Of a stretch of DNA of 64,000 nt, positions 1-11,400 are shown piece by piece; position 1 is the first letter of the stretch; every line of letters starts with the position of its first letter. Origin of the DNA: Prostheceraeus crozeri (taxonomy: Eukaryota > Platyhelminthes > Polycladida > Euryleptidae); the NCBI GenBank assembly GCA_907163375.1, contig CAJQUW010008753.1, positions 1 to 64,000 on the forward strand, read 5' to 3'. Position numbers and translations under genes: made by a program. The notes under the pieces were generated by a model. The model searched no databases. It was given only the letters and a program-made list of their open reading frames with translations, and was not told where the DNA came from.

Positions 1-2868
1 TAATAAGATATCTAAGGAGAATCGTGTCAACTACCCATAACCATGTACTGGACTGTGAGGCACAGTGACCAAGACTTGATGACTGTAGTTTGTGCACATC
101 TGGATAAAACCGTTAAATAAGTAGTAAACAATATCCAGAAGTACTCTGATACGCTCATTTCATACAGGGAATATGCTGTTGAAAAATGGAAAGAAAAGAG
201 ATTCTGTGACAGTCAGAAGTGACTAAAGAATTACAAAAGTCCAACAAGAATAAGCAGCTGCAATATCAACTGCTAGTGATTGAAATTGTTCACCTACGGC
301 ATGCGGCATCAATGGCTATTGGTGTAGATTCTGTACATTATGTACATTATATACATGCTTTGGGAAAATCGATTCAGTTGTGCATTTTCGGAGATTGTGC
401 ATTTCCTTTGCTAAAAGCAGTAATGGACTAAGTGATAACTGATCAGTGATGATTTTACTTGCTACTACAATCATCGCAACAATATGTCCATGCCTTATTA
501 ATTGTTATACAAGGGGAAAAGACATGATTAAAATCTAAAGAAAATCTACCGATGATGCAATCAGAAACAAAAAACAAATTGAAGCGTCAAAAATTGATAA
601 TGATATTATTGGTAAAACTAATGAAAATGTTGAAAATTAAGCAAGAATCGTTTGAAAATCCATTCCTTCGGAAGATCCTTTATCAAGATTTATGTGGAAA
701 AGCGCAACTGTTGTTGTCCCTCCAAGTTCGCCTCCTCGTAATGAGTGGCTACCGATGTCAATATATTTTTTTCTCTTATCAGACATCTCGTGATTATAGA
801 GCATCACCTGTAAGGCCTTCAAATTATAATCAAACTCCGAGGAACAAATAAAATGTGATGATGATGTCAGTGAGTCATAAAAACGCGTAAGAATCATATT
901 GAATAAAAGCAAACCAAGCCGCTGGTGATTATAATGGATCGGTTGACTTTCACGATTTTACGGTCCCACCATATTGGGCAATTCATGAACAGCTTTGATA
1001 AGGATCTAAGTTGATTACGAAATCCGCCTAAATTTCGTCGCTGAATGTGAAAACATTCAGGCATCACTTTGATAAGAAATTATGGCTATCATTTTTTCGT
1101 TTTAATGGAAAAGTTGAGTAATTCAAGGCCGGAAATAAATCACACATGCTATATAGCTTCATTGCTCTTGAATTCTCGAATGAAGTCCAACAGTGGTCCA
1201 AATAATTATACACGAGTTTCAGAGAAGACAATGAGAAAATCAATGAAAGTAGAAAGTCACAATATATCTGAAATTGATCATTGATGATATGCTTGTACAT
1301 GTACACTGCACAGATTCTTTCGACAATTTCTCTGCAAGAATGGGCCGGGCGTATTAATTAGTATGTACAGCAATCAATTCAGCTGGATTCTAATGTACTT
1401 TACAATAATGAAGTGAATTGTATACCACTTGTTCCATGGTTTTATCCAGATACACACTATCGTCATTAATCAATTTTATCGAAGTCACTGGCCTCCAGTC
1501 CAGTACAGGGTATGGGCGTTGAACGTCCCTTAGATATCTTATATTAATCATAGATGTCCCTCTGATTATACATGCTGTAGATCTATCTATGTGCCCGTAG
1601 ATAGTAAATCAGTACTGATGCTCAAATGAAAATTTGAATGGGATGTTCTAGACAACGTAATTTGCGATATTCACTGATTTGTTTCCTATGAGATGGAGTT
1701 TCATGAAACAAAACATCAAAAGATGAACCTCTGCTCATTTGTAATAAATTATGCCTCCATTATTGACAGAAAGAGGAACGTTTAAAACACATTGGAAATG
1801 TGCTGGGCAGTTGCATGATTGTACCGAAGTTTGCTGAATGTACTGACAAATACGCTCCCCCCCCCCCCCCCAGTAAGTACCGGTAGTAAGGGTTGGTAGT
1901 AGGGTGTGTGGAGTTAGTAGTATCACGGGATGATTTAAAGCGTGCCAAACTAAGCAACCATCGCTCCCTAACAGTACATCACACAAGTAATAAAATCAAA
2001 AGTTCAATAACGTTAATTTCTTATTTGTAACACGTGATGCAATATGATGATGATATAAATTAATGAAATGGTTATTGTACAATGCAACGCGAGAAGAGGC
2101 AGATGAGATGTATATAATTACGATGTCTTGATAAACGAAGTCGAAAAGAAGAGGATTATAAACTTTATATCATACATGTAATTTATCATGCAAATTTGTT
2201 ATTGAAGACATTCAATATCATTAGGATTACTTTGTGAAGACATGTCTTAATATCCATGTCAGGACAAGTTTTAGTTATAACATTAGGATTTACTCTGGGT
2301 TTATTTCTCGTTCGTACAACAATCACAGTTTATTTAAAAATTTTATTAATACAGGTAGCATGCAATTAATTATGAAGCTAAGAAGTAAATCACGAATCGA
2401 TAATGATGAAATTCAAGTCTCTCCAATGTTTTCGTTGATTAGTTTCGCAATTGACTGGGTAGAGAATTTACTTACAATCTATTTTGTATATCGGCAGTGA
2501 TATTAACATGTAATCGATATTGTTTGCGGTCGTTTACATTTGCATTGTTGGAAGAAGTTTCGTAGATATTCTCAGTAGTGTTCAATCCGGTTTGATGTAA
2601 ACTCAAACAATAAGAAGTATGAAATATCAATTATATCGTCTTTTCCATTTCTTGCATTTCCAATGGATTCCTCTTACTTATTTGCCCCGATTTCAAGTTT
2701 GGGACAATTAGGCCTCTTCGCTCATCGGTTTTGGAATGGCGTCATCCATCTCCACTTTGTAAATCATCATGAGATACAGCAATTGGAAGAAAACCTGGGT
2801 TAATTGAAGGGATATCAATCTCAGCATATAGGCAATTATCGCCTTTTACATCAAAAGTAGCTAAGGAT
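1..2868. other. No convincing gene
   Basis: I see only short open frames without recognisable domains or clean splice signals. Around 640-1000 a few conceptual stretches look as if they might once have been coding, but they are full of stops and match nothing I know. A run of 15 C bases lies at 1857-1871. Confidence 0.5.
1857..1871. repeat. Poly-C run (15 bp)
   Basis: Fifteen consecutive C bases. The length of such a homopolymer is usually uncertain in an assembly. Confidence 0.9.
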
Positions 2869-3160
2869 TCCACAAGAATCAGTATAAAAACTCCCTTAAG
2901 TTTTGGTCGAGGTTTGTAATTTTATATGATGAAAAAATTAAAAACACGCTTCAAGGACCGGGCCCATCGGCGTCCCGCGCCTTCTATCGGCGATGGGTTC
3001 CCCCAACTCCATCGGTTTTATCTAGGTCAGTTTTACCATCGACGATAGAAGGCACAGGACGCCGAAAAGGCTGCGCCGTCTGACGCGTGTTTTTACTTTT
3101 TCACTCAAAATTATAAACCTCGACCAAACCTTGGGGAGTTTTACTGATGCGACTTGTGGA
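2869..3160. repeat. Foldback MITE-like inverted repeat
   Basis: The two ends are inverted copies of each other for about 85 bp (left end begins TCCACAAG, right end finishes CTTGTGGA). They contain the shared blocks AAAACTCCC and TTGGTCGAGGTTT in opposite orientation, and a run around AAAACACGC. Inside them a second, GC-richer inverted pair is visible (CTTCTATCGGCGATGG against CATCGACGATAGAAG), so the whole 292 bp could fold into one long hairpin. No coding capacity. A non-autonomous DNA transposon is the likely origin; I did not find a clear target-site duplication. Confidence 0.7.
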
Positions 3161-3269
3161 AACATAAAATGATCTCCCATCAACTGGTCAATTATGAGTA
3201 GCTATGGTGCTTTGCAAAAAAATTCTAGACGATTTTCTATTGTTCTGGCGAAACGACGAACAGACCGCA

Positions 3270-3512
3270 TTTCAAATTACAATCACAGTTTTTTCGTGTG
3301 CGCGAATCTGTATAAAACAGCAATATGTCTGGCATTCGATATATTCATGGGGCCTCACTGCCATCTCATGGTGGAGAATCACGGCATGAATGAAAAATTT
3401 ACATTTACAGCACAAATGCTACGATTGACGAGGTACATATCATGTGTCGCTGAAGAGCGGACGGATATGGACCCACGTGACACGTCGATCATTAAAACAT
3501 GACATAACACAT
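3270..3512 (-). repeat. Left inverted flank of Penelope-like element
   Basis: Reverse complement of 5529-5728 with small indels; shared blocks include GTCCGCTCTTCAGCGACAC and GCATTTGTGCTGTAAATGTA. In the right copy this sequence directly follows the GIY-YIG coding region, so it is the element's 3' untranslated part. Confidence 0.8.
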
Positions 3513-3589
3513 CGTTTCGAATTGTAGCGATAACCTAATTTAGATTAATCAGATTTATCTTCTGATATTGGCTTCTCAGCTAAAGTCAA

Positions 3590-3785
3590 CTGAGGTCTTC
3601 TCTGTACGAAACCATGTAGTCGCATATAATGTCAATCGTTTCACGTAAAGGGATATTAGTGAAGAGGCTAGAGATGTCAAGAGAAGTCATGACCATGTCG
3701 TCTGGGTCGAACTTGACCTACTAAATTAGGTGATCTTACATTCGAACGATGTCTTTGATTGTACTTGATGTAAACATTGAAAGAA

Positions 3786-3825
<40 letters not shown>

Positions 3826-3900
3826 TTTTGGCTTTTTTTATTTTTTTTTTTTTTTTCTTTTTTTTTTTTTTTGTTTTTCTTTTTTTTTTTTTGTTTTTAA

Positions 3901-3937
<37 letters not shown>

Positions 3938-4533
3938 GTTTTAAATCAACACTTTATCATCAAGATGTTTCGCCAAAGTATGATAGTTCGAGTCGATCAT
4001 CGAGATTATTGGTCGGAAAGGACAGCCTGCTTTATGAATCTTTGGGAGACCATACATACACGGGATTGAAGCGCCCGGTGGAACAAAGTCTTGAGCCTCT
4101 TTAGGTAATTCTCCAGCCTTCATGAGTCGTTTCACGAGTTGAAGCAATTGTTTATGACCTTTACAGTCACTCCAGTCGATATCCCCGTGACTGACTGGAA
4201 TTTGCTTTTATCACATAAGATTCTATTCATCTTCTCGGCAAATTGTACCTGAGTACATACCACTGAGGCATTGCCTTTATCTGTTTTGAAGATCAACAGT
4301 TTGCGTTGTTTCATGTCTCGAATAGCTTTCTTTTGCTTGATGGAAAATTCATCCATTGGAATAGTAGCTCGTCCAAGTTGAATTTGAGCTGAGAAGCCAA
4401 TATAAGAAGATAATCTGCGGACATTGCTTTTAGCCGTCACTGAGCACGTTCCTTTTGTCGTTAATAGAAAGCCATATATACAGAAAAATGGGCTGGCTAT
4501 GGGAAGCCCTTTAAGTGGATCTTTTGCGAACAT
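3590..4533 (-). pseudogene. Penelope-like reverse transcriptase, N-terminal fragment
   Basis: Reading down from 4533 the minus strand encodes the lysine-rich N-terminal part of a Penelope-like RT (block LIFKTDKGNASVV). In a second frame (3941-4147) come MYGLPKIHKAGCPFRPIIS and a following LAKHLDD, the typical fingers motifs of this family (usual form LYGLPKIHK..G.PLRPI.S). After a 150-bp T-rich interruption the motif A region appears at about 3610-3715 as TSLDISSLFTNIPLRET. Frame changes, the poly-T insert and loss of the palm from motif B onward make it non-functional. The start is arbitrary because the true N-terminus is not visible. Confidence 0.75.
3787..3936. repeat. Poly-T / T-rich low-complexity tract
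   Basis: About 150 bp of almost pure T, broken by single C, G or A bases. It lies inside the minus-strand Penelope-like RT, between its fingers motif and motif A. It could be an inserted poly(A)-derived tract on the minus strand or an assembly artefact. Confidence 0.9.
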
Positions 4534-4586
4534 CTTCGTTGGATATCACGAACAAATGATCATTTTTTGAATGTGATTACATCCAT

Positions 4587-5451
4587 TCATATCTTCGATA
4601 TGTAGATGACAGTCATGTGATTCTTCCGAAAGTGAAATTGCACCACTTCCTCTCAAAGTTGAACAGTATGCATCCCAACATTCAATTCACTGAGGACACG
4701 GGATATCACTTCCTTGACGTGAAGATTCTTACATCCACTGATGGTGCTATCACGACGTCGATTTACCGCCAACCTACCTTTTCCGGTCTGTATACGAACT
4801 ATAATGCTTTTTGTCCTAAATCGTACAAAAATCAACTTGTACAATCTCTTTTTCACCGTGCTCGTCGCTTGTGTTCACCGCAGCATCTTGACGCAGAAGA
4901 AGAGAAACTCCGTGAAGTATTAGCCAGCAATGGCTGTCCTGCATGGTTTATCCGAAAGTATTCAGCCGAATGTACCCGTCCAACACTCGCCTCAGCAGAC
5001 AAGGAGGTGATTTTCTTCCGCTTACCATACTATGGGAAGGCCAGAGAAGACGAATCCCACAAAATCAAGAAAGCGATTGAACGTGCATACCTCCATGTCA
5101 AACCGATCCGATTCTTTACTACATGTCGTCTAGCCAGCAATGGAGTCAAAGACCAGGTGCCTCCTCTCAACCGAACCAACGTTGTCTACATTTTGACTGT
5201 GTCTGCGGAGCAGATTGCGTTGGGAGGACGGCTCGACCTTTGACACGACGCATCGACGAGCATGTCCCGAAATGGTTGAGAGAAAATCGAAGCAGCAGGT
5301 CCGCTCCATCATCGGCAATCACCCGTCACTTCCTTGCCTGTCCTCGAAGAGAGTATAAGTTCACAACTCTCAATGCTGCCGTGGGAAGTTTGAACTCTCG
5401 ACTGCTGAGGCCGTCGCCATACACTTTCGCCATCCGTCCTTGTGTGTACAG
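4587..5451 (+). pseudogene. Penelope-like RT C-terminal half with GIY-YIG endonuclease
   Basis: The plus-strand frame opens with YLRYVDDSHV, the catalytic YVDD box (4599-4610). The thumb-region signature follows: FLDVKI, SIYRQPTFSGLYTNYNAF and KIKKAIERAY. A frame change near 5190 then leads into a GIY-YIG-type nuclease block, VCGADCVGRTARPLTRRIDE with HVPKW after it, where the usual form is CGASYIGRTER.L..R..EH. The product would copy RNA and cut target DNA for retrotransposition. There is no N-terminal half in this orientation, so the copy is 5'-truncated, and the frameshift separates RT and nuclease. The stop is near 5549 in the nuclease frame, but similarity ends around 5451. Confidence 0.8.
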
Positions 5452-5528
5452 AAGAAATTTGTTTTTAATTTATCTCTTCTCTAATTTGACTTTAATTTTT
5501 ATTGTCTTACTCAGGCCACCGACATACC

Positions 5529-5728
5529 GCGTGCTATGTCATGTTTTATGATCACGTGTCACGTGTCCATTCCGTCCGCTCTTCAGCGACACATGATATG
5601 TACTCGTGCATTTGTGCTGTAAATGTAATTTTCATTCTGCCGTGATTCTCCATGAGATGCAGCGAGGCCCAGAATATATCGATGCCAGACATATTGCAAT
5701 CACAGTTTTCTCAAAATGACTGTATGTA
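5529..5728 (+). repeat. Right inverted flank of Penelope-like element
   Basis: Directly downstream of the nuclease coding region; inverted copy of 3270-3512. It would be the 3' non-coding end of the plus-strand copy. Confidence 0.8.
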
Positions 5729-8041
5729 TGTCGCTAATTGCGTTTTGTATTCAGACTTTTCAACTGCAAATAGTGTGTGTTCAATTAAATTCTGTAAGTA
5801 ATGATATGGGTTAACTACTTCTTCATCCACTAGTTTTCTATTTTAGAAAAGTTTTACAAAAACGGTTTTTCAATGATGATTGTTGTCCTATATGAGAATC
5901 AGTTCTCCAGCTGTCTGTTTGGCCAGGCATCATCATTTCTCCAGCACACTTTTCCATTCCTTTCTCAGTGATAAATGTTATACCCTGGCTTCATTTATTG
6001 AAATTGTAACCTCTCCATTTTAGTTAGTTAAACTCACGGGCGTCTGATTTCTATGCTGATGAATTGAAATTTAGCAAGTCCAACATGCTGAATTCATAAT
6101 CTCCTACAATAATTACGTTAGTAATTTTACGGTCTTTTATTAATAATAAGTAGAATGTAAAACATGTATGTAAGGACAAGAGAGTGAAATACTGCTGGTT
6201 TCTGCGTCTAACAATACTACAGTTTGTTCGTCTGGATACACGCACCGGCTGTGGAATGGGTTTTAATCAACGATTGGTTAAGGGACACAAGGTAATGGTA
6301 CTGCATTTCCAAACACAGCTGCTCCGTCAGCTGTTCGAGGTTTCTCTGTTGGCATCATACCGCATCCACCGTCCCTACCGTGATCTCGACCGAGCTACCA
6401 TCCTTAGCAGAAATTATCAGAAATTAGTTGAATTTCAATAGATTGATTGCTCAGTAGTTCCACTTTCGATTGATTAATGCCATGATACTCCATCTGTGAT
6501 TATTTTAGCTCTATCATATATTGCTTCTTCAGACTGTGAAATTCAATGGAATACTCATTTGATTATGTTTTATCATCGACCCCATTATTGCTATCCAATT
6601 TTGGAAGAAAAGCGCTTTGAATTTCAAATACACATCACATTTGGAAAGCTACATCAATCTCTACGTAAATTAATTGATTGGCGCAAATTCTTACTGTTGT
6701 TTGCACATATAGAAATTTCTGTTTGATTGTCTGGAAATATGTTTCAGTCACTTGTTGGACTACATCACTCGGTAGATTGATGTCAGGGGCAGGGGCACTC
6801 ACGAGCGACTGCATCATATGCCTTTGGAGAAGGAACGCCATACACATATATGCAGACCCCTCTATTTTGAGGATATTGATAATTTTCAACAACTGTTACA
6901 ACAAATAGCAAGGCTATCAGTTGCAAGGTGTCCAATCTCTGCTCAACTGGAACATTATCACCATGGATTCTTCAACCAATTATTTACGCATACGTGTGCA
7001 AAATTATGGTAGGAAATCAGCAGGGATCATCAGAAATTGATTGACGATTGAATATTATCAATTAAAAGAATAGGGGAGGGGGTAGATTGAGCAGGCCATG
7101 ATGAGACATTTGAGATATTTTCAGATATTTTTTGAGATTTATATTCATATTCAATATACATGTATATTCAATGAGATATTTGAGATATTTTTCAATTGAA
7201 TTTTGCCTCGATGAATTTTTACATCAATGAAAAGAATAGTAAAATTGCACTCAATTTCTAATAATCTTTTATTCTTAAATGCACTCCTCCTTCAACCAAA
7301 AGGAGGTGTGATTTTTTGTTGACTTTGAATACAATGAAGACTTTTCTATTGTTGAATTATCAAATTGGATAATATTTTTCAAGTGAAGAAGCAGACTATT
7401 GATTTTCCATCTTTACAAAGTAGCCTACACCGAGAAGCTGCCAGTGTCTTCCTGTTGTCAACCACTGGTAGCCGTCATCGCTAGGCCACCGTTGTCATCA
7501 CAGCGCATGTCCACGACGTTCTATTGTTTTCAATGTCCATGGTCATTCTAGTCCTTTGATCACAGATGACTCCCTGGCACATTGGTTACGTGCTTGGCCG
7601 AGCGATCTTTCGGTCCAGAGGTGAAGCCCCAAAAGTGTCATTGGAAGTCGGCAGGAAAGGCATCCTGACTAAAAGTCTGACGATGTCAGCACCGTCCAAG
7701 CCCCAAGTATGGAGAGTAGTGACGTTGACTCTATCAGGACCGGGCGATTTTTAGCGTTGTAGGAACGGAGTTGAGGGTACAAAGTGCCACCCACCCTCAA
7801 ATTTCCCATGTTCCGATGGATAAACTTGTTGAGAACCTGAGTTACTACATATTTCCAGTCTCTTCTTTCGAATGGCAGTGCCTAGCTTGTATGATTCGAA
7901 GTCCTTCATACCAAAAATTTTAAATCAAAATTTGTATTTTCCATTTTTTATCTGATTTCTATGGGTGATACTTAAATATTGAACCAATGTAATTCTGGAA
8001 AACGAAATTATTCATTACCATATAATAAACAATCTGAGGTT
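5729..8041. other. No convincing gene
   Basis: AT-rich DNA with short open frames on both strands and no recognisable domain. Around 7085-7200 a motif close to GAGATATTTGAGATATTTT is repeated. One minus-strand frame at 6635-6892 looks slightly protein-like but has no match I recognise and no support from splice sites. Confidence 0.5.
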
Positions 8042-8042
8042 T

Positions 8043-8048
8043 TTTATT
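8043..8048 (-). terminator. Polyadenylation signal AATAAA of the metalloprotease gene
   Basis: On the minus strand AATAAA lies 14 bases past the TGA stop (8062-8064) of the last exon. This is a canonical animal poly(A) signal in the expected place. Confidence 0.6.
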
Positions 8049-8061
8049 ATAGCAGTTAAAA

Positions 8062-8476
8062 TCATGAAACAGCCTCCAAATACAACTGATTGAAAAAGTC
8101 AATAAAAGTACTTACATATTCCCTGTTGTTTAGGATCATGCGCCGATACATATTTGAAGGTCGCATACCGGCCATTTCAAGGTCAGTAAATCTTGGGGGA
8201 ACTTCAAATCCTCTGCGTGCATTGTTACACATATCATTCAGGATCTTCTTTTTCTCCGGACTTGAAAGCATGTCGTTAGGGGCATATTCACCACAACCCC
8301 ATTTTAGACAGGTAAATTCTTTTTCATCTTTGAATCTGTTGTTTATTCGATTTTTTGAGAATAAGGACCAATCAGAATCAGCAGCACCTGGAGAGCCCAT
8401 TATTACGTCGCCGCTTGGTTTTCCACAGTTCTGACCACCAATATTGTTGCAGTCACTTTCCTCAATGAGACCAAAC
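8062..8476 (-). CDS. Exon H of metalloprotease: end of zinc site, Met-turn, C-terminus
   Basis: 415 bp, acceptor TTTCAG at 8477-8482, stop TGA at 8062-8064. It begins FGLIEESDCNNIGGQNCG, completing HExxHxxGxx with Glu in the place of the third His, and has VIMGSPGAADSDWSLFS as the Met-turn plus the following helix. The last 85 residues are charged, contain two Cys, and end NQLYLEAVS; no membrane segment or extra domain is seen. The AATAAA 14 bases downstream supports it as the terminal exon. Confidence 0.85.
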
Positions 8477-11400
8477 CTGAAAGTTTTCAGGAGGCCTGAG
8501 AGCTTTGAATCAATTTAAGAAGAAGCGGAGGGCTTTCGATAAGAGCATGGGGATGAATGAACACAGTCCTTGTCTAAAAAGTTCTCTCCCCAGTGGAAAA
8601 AATATTGACCGGCCGGGCGGCGGCCCAATGCCTGCATGACGGGAATGTTCCGTGCCGTCCTATCTAAAGTGATGAATAGACAATTACGCGAAGGGGTACA
8701 AGTTCACCGAGCATGGGTAGTTCGTCTATCTAATTGCAATGATGTTCAAATTGCACCATTTTCATGCTTTTGGAGAAAGGATTCGAACACAAAACCTAAT
8801 CTCCTGTTCACTTATCTGCTTCTGTATGGAAGTAGTGAATCGGGGTTTTTGGTCGTCTGGCGGATGCCTACAGGATGCTGACGGGCGATGATACACTGCC
8901 ACCGAGTCGGCATACATGCGACGAGACACCGTCGTCAGCGGGTCCGTCTAGGATCAACGTAGCCGACCGGGGACCGGATGACTTTCATCCAGTGGGTCTT
9001 ACAGTACATAGTTTTCAGACTGTTTGTGCAATTTGGTATTTGTTTGGTCAATCGATTGCCTCATTAACTATAAAATAAAGAGAATGTTAAGAGAATGCAA
9101 TGTTCAAGGGTAAAATTATCCACGAAGAAAGGTAATTTCTTGGAGTTACCTACCTGCTGCTAACAATATGACAATTTTCAGAATTTCAAAAATATTGAAT
9201 GAACTTTGATTCATGATTTGAATAATGAATTGAAGAATTAGCTTTCTGTAGGCGACAGACTACATGCAGTGAAAAATAGCTAATAGCCTTTCAGATTTAC
9301 GTTTAGCATTTTGATGACCGTTCTACTGCTTTTTGGAATAACTGTAGAGAGTTGAGTGATAATCAGCTTTCAACTTTGACGTCAACAATCATCAAATTAT
9401 GAAGTCTTCATGTATAATTGTATACCGGTGGTCTGTGAAGCCTATTATCACTTTGTCCTCATGTTTTGCAAAGTGTTAACGAGAATCTACGTATGACGAT
9501 TGTGATGCAATACGCGTTGACGCCATTTTACCACAAGGCAATGACTCCATGTGGATCATATTGACTGTCACGTACAAGAGCAACTTCCGCACTACGCTGT
9601 CATCTCTGAGTCTTAAATAACTATACGTCTATGCAAGTTCTTTTATTAATAGCTTGAAGAAATCTACAATTTTGTGATAACAAGTTTAAACCTCAACATA
9701 ATCCAACAGAAGGATTCAAAAATGAAATTATGACAGCGAATACCGGCAATCATTTGAATAACTTTAACCTTAATAATTAAATCAATGTTAATCCTAGGGG
9801 TATAAACAACGTTATAGGGGTAACAGCAATTGAAATAATTATATAAACACTCAACAATATCATTACGAATTGGAAAAAATCACCTCAGAAAGCAAAACTT
9901 ACATGTGGCCAATCTCATGAGCCCACAACTTTGGGAAAATGTTGAATACACTTGCATCGCTGGAAGAGTTGAGTAGGATGCCACAATTGTAGTTCTCTGA
10001 GCACACGGCTGGGGTATTTGCTACAGCGCCTGTGGTTCCATATATTCGCCCATTTCTAAAACAAAGAAAAACTGACTGAATGCTAACAGAATTTCTCCTA
10101 CTTTTTTCTGAGAAATCAGGTTTTTGGTTCTCATGCCGCTAACTCATCAAGCAATGTTCCACGATTCACTGTTAAGTGTTCTGAGTTGGTATTGGCATTG
10201 AAATCCAATCATTCATTACATATCCCTAGCTCAAAGTGTTATACAAACTTCTGCATGAAATTATATTATTCAAAGATGTGGAATGATTCTACTACAGACA
10301 GACAAAGGAATACACAATTGTATATGTAAATACATACAGGATTCTTGAAATTGCATTTGAGATTTAGCTAACAATATTATCTCAATTTGAGAATTAGGAA
10401 ATATATGCGAGTATGGGGGTATGGTGAAGGGATAGTGCAGAGGCGGATTGTATATTCATCATATAACGATTGCACATTTATGGGAATCAAGAATGAAAAT
10501 TGTTTGTTTACTTGTGGGAATCGAAAATAGCACAGATTGATGTTAAGAATTTGTTTACATTTGTGGATTACAAAATCGATGTCTTATTTATAGATGGGAT
10601 GAATTCAAGGACATCCTGAGTTTACATGTGGGAAACGCAACATTTGTATGATGTCTGACGTATACCTCTGACATATTTTTCCAAAAATATCAGTTGAATA
10701 TTTGAATATTCAAGTTTGAACAATGAATATTGAATATTTTGTCGCTAAAATGTGTGCCGCTCTATAATTTTGCGCTAGTCTGGGTCTAAATGTTTAGGTA
10801 ATGAGTCGAACTGCAATCAGACAAGTATCTGCTAATGACTGACGGACTGCGGTATTATATATAATATCCGGGTCAAACCGCTAATTGGTTGCACAGACGT
10901 AAAATTTCAAATCATTTTTTGACGAATTTTGGCGATTACCATAATATAATACATAGTCTAAGGTTCAGATGTGTGCCAACTGAGGAGCTGAAACAGATGA
11001 AAAGAGCATAGATGAAAATAGGGTAATTTAAAACTATTACATAAGTTTCAGTTAGGTCCCTATTTTATTGGCTGTGTGATTCAATGCATTTTTACATGAA
11101 AATGCCAATAACTGTTGAAAAATCGTTTATGATGCTAAAAGATTCAAAAAGAATATCGCATCATAGAGATTGTTGATTTTCCAAACAATGTTGCACAACA
11201 GGGTCTTCCGTACTACCTCCAATCTTAAGACTATAGTAGCATTACTCATGAGTAGTGCTAGAAATATCAAGTTTTCTTTTTTACTGGTTATTGGGAAAAA
11301 CTGATCAATTTCAATTCGTTGCCACCATTAAGCTACATTGAGCTCTTTAAAGAACTGATTAATCCAATAGTGACAACAGCATTGCATTTGCACACCTGCG

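Larger units (their letters stand above)
3270..5728. mobile_element. Composite Penelope-like element, two head-to-head fragments
   Basis: A minus-strand reverse transcriptase N-terminal part (3590-4533) and a plus-strand C-terminal part with a GIY-YIG nuclease (4587-5451) diverge from about 4560. The outer flanks, 3270-3512 and 5529-5728, are inverted copies of the same non-coding sequence, which follows the coding region in the plus copy. Penelope-like elements are known to carry repeated flanks ('pseudo-LTRs') in direct or inverted order and frequent 5' inversions, so this layout fits one element family inserted as an inverted pair or with a 5' inversion. The stretch between motif A and the YVDD box is missing from both halves. 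Confidence 0.8.

Noticed and set aside
3749..4069. Plus-strand frame made largely of Phe
   Set aside because: Translation of the poly-T tract.
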